From the NCBI GenBank assembly GCA_016788945.1, contig JAEUSA010000105.1, positions 1 through 19,152 of the forward strand: a DNA stretch of 19,152 nucleotides, in the 5' to 3' direction. The notes under the pieces were generated by a model that saw nothing but the letters and a program-made list of their open reading frames with translations, had not been told where the DNA came from and ran no database searches. Shown piece by piece: positions 16,067 to 19,152 of this stretch. Positions within the stretch are counted from its first letter, which is position 1, and each line of letters begins with the position of its first letter. The stretch is from Leptospiraceae bacterium. GTDB taxonomy: Bacteria > Spirochaetota > Leptospiria > Turneriellales > Turneriellaceae. The position numbers and the translations under genes are program-made.

Positions 16067-16258
16067 GGGGCTGCGCGGCAGGTCGCGAAAAACGCGCGCG
16101 AGCAAAATGCGCTACGATTTCCCACGCGGTTTCCGAGGAAACCGCGTGGAAAATCGCACGCAAGACGGCTAAGAAGCCTGCACTTTGCTCGCGTAAACGG
16201 CGTTTTTCAAACGAGGTTGCAGAATCTGACAAGCTTTTGCGACCTGCCGCGCAGCCCC
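16067..16258. repeat. 192-bp nested inverted repeat with 20-bp perfect terminal arms
   Basis: The outer arms 16067-16086 and 16239-16258 are perfect 20-bp reverse complements. Inside, in the correct nested order, lie GAAAAACGC/GCGTTTTTC (16087-16095 / 16200-16208), CGCGAGCAAA/TTTGCTCGCG (16097-16106 / 16184-16193), and a central hairpin. The central hairpin is TGCG/CGCA (16108-16111 / 16159-16162), CGATTT/AAATCG (16115-16120 / 16151-16156), and a 13-bp perfect stem (16122-16134 / 16137-16149) with a GA loop. A small GGCT/AGCC stem sits at 16167-16178. No flanking target duplication is evident. It fills most of the 344-bp gap between two divergent genes (16003-16345), in which I see no convincing gene. 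It could be a miniature mobile element, a palindromic repeat unit, or a structured RNA. Confidence 0.8.
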
Positions 16259-16345
16259 TTGTGGAATGGCGCGTGAGAGTGCACAACCCCCTACGATACG
16301 GCGCTTAACCATTTGACGGCGCTTCGGCAGAGTGCAGCCTAACCG

Positions 16346-17233
16346 ATGCCGACCTTGACCACAACCGCCAATGCGGTTCAACGCCGCGCTTTGATCATCA
16401 GCGCAGGCGGCTCACGCGGGGCCTTCGCGGTCGGGGCGATCAGAGCGCTCGAAGAAAAGGGAATGCTGAATTTTGCTCTCGTTGCCGGCAGTAGCACCGG
16501 CGCACTCATTGCCCCTCTCGTTGCGATAAACGACATCGCCACGCTGCGCCGCGTGTACACCAGCACATCTACAAAACAGGTTATCCGCAAGCGCTGCCTG
16601 CTGTGGGCGGTACTGTTCGGAAACTCGCTCTATGATACGCGGCCGCTGAAAAGACTCATCGACACTTTTTTGCCAGACCAGGCCGCCGAAGCCGTACTCA
16701 AAAGCCCGATGCGCGTTGCCCTTGCCTGCACGCAATTGCAGACCGGTGAGGTTGTTTTTTTTTCCAACCGGGCCGCAGAGCATGATACTCTGCGCGACCG
16801 CATTATACCACTGACCTCCCCGGAAATGTTGCGCACAGCGATGCTCGCCAGCTGCAATCAGCCGATATTGATGCCACCGATTACCATCGGGGATAGGCAA
16901 TACATGGACGGCGGCATTCGGGATATTTCACCCGTCGAAGTCGCCTTACTCGAGGGAATACGCGACATCACCGTCATCAATCTCTCACCGGAAAAAACTG
17001 CGCCCGACGAGCGCGAGTTTACGAAATTATTACCGATCATGGGCCGCGCGTTGCGGCTCATGATATCAGAAATCGGCGAAGGCGATCTCGAAAAGGCGCG
17101 GCTCGCCGGCGCCCGCCTCACTATCATTCGCCCGCAAGCAGAGCTGAATAAAGATCCAATGGTCTTTGACCCGCGGGAAATGCAGGCGATGATGGAACTC
17201 GGTTATGCGGCGGCAAACCATACCGCTGCATAG
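16346..17233 (+). CDS. Patatin-like phospholipase (serine hydrolase)
   Basis: A predicted lipid acyl hydrolase of 295 residues that would remove fatty acids from phospholipids or related lipids. It has the oxyanion-hole loop GGSRGAF (21-27), the nucleophile elbow GSSTG (48-52, Ser50), and the dyad Asp188 in DGG. This is the compact bacterial form without added domains. No signal peptide is seen, so it is probably cytoplasmic or membrane-attached. The ATG lacks a clear ribosome site. The gene is divergent from the gamma-glutamyl ligase across the large inverted repeat. It ends with no spacing against the stop of the convergent permease gene (TAG at 17231-17233, then the permease stop at 17234-17236). 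By context it might release ethanolamine-containing head groups indirectly, but that is only a suggestion. Confidence 0.87.
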   Translation: MPTLTTTANAVQRRALIISAGGSRGAFAVGAIRALEEKGMLNFALVAGSSTGALIAPLVAINDIATLRRVYTSTSTKQVIRKRCLLWAVLFGNSLYDTRPLKRLIDTFLPDQAAEAVLKSPMRVALACTQLQTGEVVFFSNRAAEHDTLRDRIIPLTSPEMLRTAMLASCNQPILMPPITIGDRQYMDGGIRDISPVEVALLEGIRDITVINLSPEKTAPDEREFTKLLPIMGRALRLMISEIGEGDLEKARLAGARLTIIRPQAELNKDPMVFDPREMQAMMELGYAAANHTAA

Positions 17234-18568
17234 TCAGCGCAATGACTGCTGCTCGCGCCGCAGGAACACAAAAAAATAGAATAACGCGCCTATCGCGAGC
17301 AGTCCCAAATAAAGAAAGAATAGCATCAGATTGAAATAGACCATCGCGCCCAGCGAAAACAGTGCAATGACCAGCGCAACCAATGGCACGAACGGATAAA
17401 AAGGCGTGCGGAAGGGCCGCGGCAGTTCGGGGTGAATCCGCCTGAGAACAATTTGTGAGACGAGCGCTAACGCATAGATGGTGAGCGCACCAAAGGCGGC
17501 GACGACGATCATTTCAGCTGTCTTACCCGATAACAGTATGCCGATACCGAGCAACATATTGAGAACGAGTGCATGGACAGGTGTTTGCCGCACATGGTGC
17601 AGCCGGGCAAAACTATGGTGGATAAATCGCGCGCGCCCCATTTCCATCGTCGTACGGCCAGCCACGAGAAGAATGCCGTGAAACGAAGCCACCAGACCCA
17701 ACAGCCCGATAGAGACGAGCAGATGATACATCGCATGATTTTGTCCCGTAACGCGCATCAGCGCGAGCGGCAGCGGTTTATCTGACGGTACGCTCTCACC
17801 CGGCGGGTAGACGACGGCCTCCCAGCCTGCAACGCCGACCGCGCCGAGAAAAACCAGAACCGCGAGTATGACAAGAGTCGCCATACTCAAATTAAAACCG
17901 AGCGAAAGATCGCGCTGCGGATTTTTGACTTCTTCAGCCATATTCGCCACGCCTTCGATTGCGAGATAAAACCAGATCGCGTACGGTATGGCGGGCAATA
18001 TGCCCCACCAACCGGTCGGCAACGCATTCTTGCTGAATGCTGCTGTGCTAAAATGCGGCAGAGTGATACCGGTAAACAGCAGCAGTTCGAAGACGGCGAG
18101 AATGGTGATAAAGACACCGAAAGTAGCCGATTCTTTGACGCCCCAAATGTTGAGCGCGGTGAATAGCACGTACGCAACAACGGCAAACGCGACCGGGTTC
18201 ACCGCGGGGACAAAAATGTTGAGGTACGCGCCGATCGCCGCCGCGATTGCCGGCGGCGCGAACACGAATTCGATATTCTGCGCAAGGCCTGCCATAAACC
18301 CCGCAAAGGCACCGAGCGCGCGCTGCGAATAGACAAACACGCCGCCGGCACGCGGTATCGCCGCGGCAAGTTCGGCATAACTGAGCACGAAGCAGACGTA
18401 CATCAGCGTAATGATCGCGGTCGCGACCAGCATACCATACGGTCCGCTCTGCGGCAGGCCGAGGTTCCAGCCGAAGTACATGCCAGAGATGACATAACCA
18501 ACGCCCATACCCCAGACCGATAGGGGTCCGAGGCTGCGTTTTAATTCTGTAGGGTTATGATTTTCCAC
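17234..18568 (-). CDS. eat: Ethanolamine permease (Eat type, APC superfamily)
   Basis: A 444-residue inner-membrane transporter with about twelve hydrophobic segments that should carry ethanolamine (or a close amino alcohol) into the cell. The N-terminus LKRSLGPLSVWGMGVGYVIS and the following SGMYFGWNLGLP, SYAELAAAIPRAGGVFVY and EFVFAPPAIAAAIGAY are, from memory, the pattern of ethanolamine permeases and set them apart from general amino-acid carriers. The start is GTG at 18568, 10 nt after the upstream outer-membrane gene, without a strong ribosome site, so translation may depend on that gene. The stop abuts the stop of the convergent patatin gene. With the ligase, alcohol dehydrogenase, aldehyde dehydrogenase and hydrolase in the same window, the call fits well. 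The weakest point is that the family assignment rests on recall, not on a search. Confidence 0.8.
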   Translation of the reverse strand: MENHNPTELKRSLGPLSVWGMGVGYVISGMYFGWNLGLPQSGPYGMLVATAIITLMYVCFVLSYAELAAAIPRAGGVFVYSQRALGAFAGFMAGLAQNIEFVFAPPAIAAAIGAYLNIFVPAVNPVAFAVVAYVLFTALNIWGVKESATFGVFITILAVFELLLFTGITLPHFSTAAFSKNALPTGWWGILPAIPYAIWFYLAIEGVANMAEEVKNPQRDLSLGFNLSMATLVILAVLVFLGAVGVAGWEAVVYPPGESVPSDKPLPLALMRVTGQNHAMYHLLVSIGLLGLVASFHGILLVAGRTTMEMGRARFIHHSFARLHHVRQTPVHALVLNMLLGIGILLSGKTAEMIVVAAFGALTIYALALVSQIVLRRIHPELPRPFRTPFYPFVPLVALVIALFSLGAMVYFNLMLFFLYLGLLAIGALFYFFVFLRREQQSLR

Positions 18569-18578
18569 AACGGGAAAA

Positions 18579-19152
18579 TTAGTCGTACATGAGGCTCACG
18601 GCGAGGCCGCCGTACATGTTGGTCACCGGAGCGTCTTGGAACGGCGGTGTGCCAACATCATAGACACGGCCATAATAGGCAATCAGCGAAACGCCGAAAC
18701 TCCAATGCGGCGAGAGCGAAAACTCTTTGCCCAACATCAGATTACTGCCCCAGCCGTGGCGTGTATACGTGCCGATATCGACTCCATAGACATTAAATTT
18801 ATAATAACTTTGTGCAATCGACATACCTAACGACAGATTCCAGCCGGTTTTTGAATAGAAGCCCATACCGAGGCCGAGGTCAAATATGGTCTGGTAATCA
18901 TATACCGTATCAATCTTCAGATTTTCGGTTTTGGCAGTTGGTTTAGGCGCCATCGAAATGCCGCTGAAACCGAATAACTTCACCGATTTCGACAGTGATC
19001 CGCCGGCCTGCAAATAAGAGATAGCGCTGATGCCGGTAAACGACAGCTTCACATCACCTGCCGTCTCATTAACCATCGTGTAACCGCCGCCAGCGATGGC
19101 CTTTACGAAAATGCTTTCACCTTGCAATGCCGCAAGATTTGAGCCGGTAAAC
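18579..19152 (-). CDS. Outer-membrane beta-barrel protein, partial (5' end outside the window)
   Basis: The frame is open from the right edge (it reads FTGSNLAAL and so on) to the TAA at 18581-18579, so only the C-terminal 190 residues are seen. No signal peptide is visible because the start lies outside. A TTG at 19127 is in frame but is not a convincing start, since the coding pattern continues upstream of it. The visible part is rich in alternating aromatic and small residues (LGLGMGFYSKTGWNLSLGMS, SFGVSLIAYYGRVYD, NMYGGLAVSLMYD), as in an outer-membrane barrel. It lies 10 nt upstream of the ethanolamine permease gene on the same strand, so the two are likely co-transcribed; it might be the outer-membrane entry for the same substrate. 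No named family is recognised. Confidence 0.72.
   Translation of the reverse strand, partial: FTGSNLAALQGESIFVKAIAGGGYTMVNETAGDVKLSFTGISAISYLQAGGSLSKSVKLFGFSGISMAPKPTAKTENLKIDTVYDYQTIFDLGLGMGFYSKTGWNLSLGMSIAQSYYKFNVYGVDIGTYTRHGWGSNLMLGKEFSLSPHWSFGVSLIAYYGRVYDVGTPPFQDAPVTNMYGGLAVSLMYD

Noticed and set aside
16015..16308. 97-residue plus-strand open frame (and an 81-residue minus-strand one at 16041-16286)
   Set aside because: Both run through the nested inverted repeat, are rich in Arg/Ala/Lys with no recognisable domain, and are explained by the palindrome being open on both strands.
5240..18568. A standard putrescine (Puu) degradation cluster
   Set aside because: No PuuB-type oxidase or transaminase is present, and the permease looks like Eat rather than PuuP. 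The alcohol dehydrogenase next to the ligase fits an amino alcohol better.

Overview
The window looks like chromosomal DNA of a free-living Gram-negative bacterium with moderate-to-high GC. It has two small outer-membrane beta-barrel proteins, a very large exported TPR/transglutaminase-like protein and tightly packed genes. The style is compatible with a Leptospira-type spirochaete such as Turneriella or Leptonema. That guess rests on general impression only; no rRNA or marker gene is present to prove it.

Left part (1-3034), sulfur region. A cysteine synthase gene (cysK, minus strand) is bordered on both sides by arrays of short perfect hairpins: 115-215 downstream and 1224-1363 in its upstream leader. 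A divergent XRE-cupin regulator follows. Then comes a convergent overlapping pair of YeeE/YedE-type membrane proteins that probably import a reduced sulfur compound. A 13-bp inverted repeat separates the regulator from the pair.

Middle-left (3114-5182). A membrane fatty-acid desaturase is followed, with a 1-nt stop/start overlap, by an unrecognised single-pass membrane protein.

Right part (5240-18568), the most coherent biology. Five minus-strand genes in three transcription units form what looks like a complete gamma-glutamylation route for an amino alcohol, most likely ethanolamine: an Eat-type ethanolamine permease, a PuuA/IpuC/GlnA4-type gamma-glutamyl-amine ligase of the glutamine synthetase fold, an iron-type alcohol dehydrogenase, an aldehyde dehydrogenase and a PuuD-type gamma-glutamyl amide hydrolase. 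Predicted flow: ethanolamine enters the cell and becomes gamma-glutamylethanolamide, then gamma-glutamyl-aminoacetaldehyde, then gamma-glutamylglycine, then glutamate plus glycine. There is an alcohol dehydrogenase where the putrescine (Puu) pathway would have the amine oxidase PuuB, which fits an amino alcohol rather than a diamine.

Plus-strand genes are interleaved with this set. One is a 1656-residue exported TPR/DUF3857/transglutaminase-like protein with an internal duplication at a constant 418-residue offset. The others are a small outer-membrane protein and a patatin-like phospholipase. The phospholipase and the desaturase suggest, without proving, a link to phospholipid turnover as an ethanolamine source. 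Between the ligase and the phospholipase, the 344-bp gap holds a 192-bp nested inverted repeat with 20-bp perfect terminal arms, the most striking non-coding structure in the window. The window ends inside a minus-strand outer-membrane protein gene that lies 10 nt upstream of the permease.
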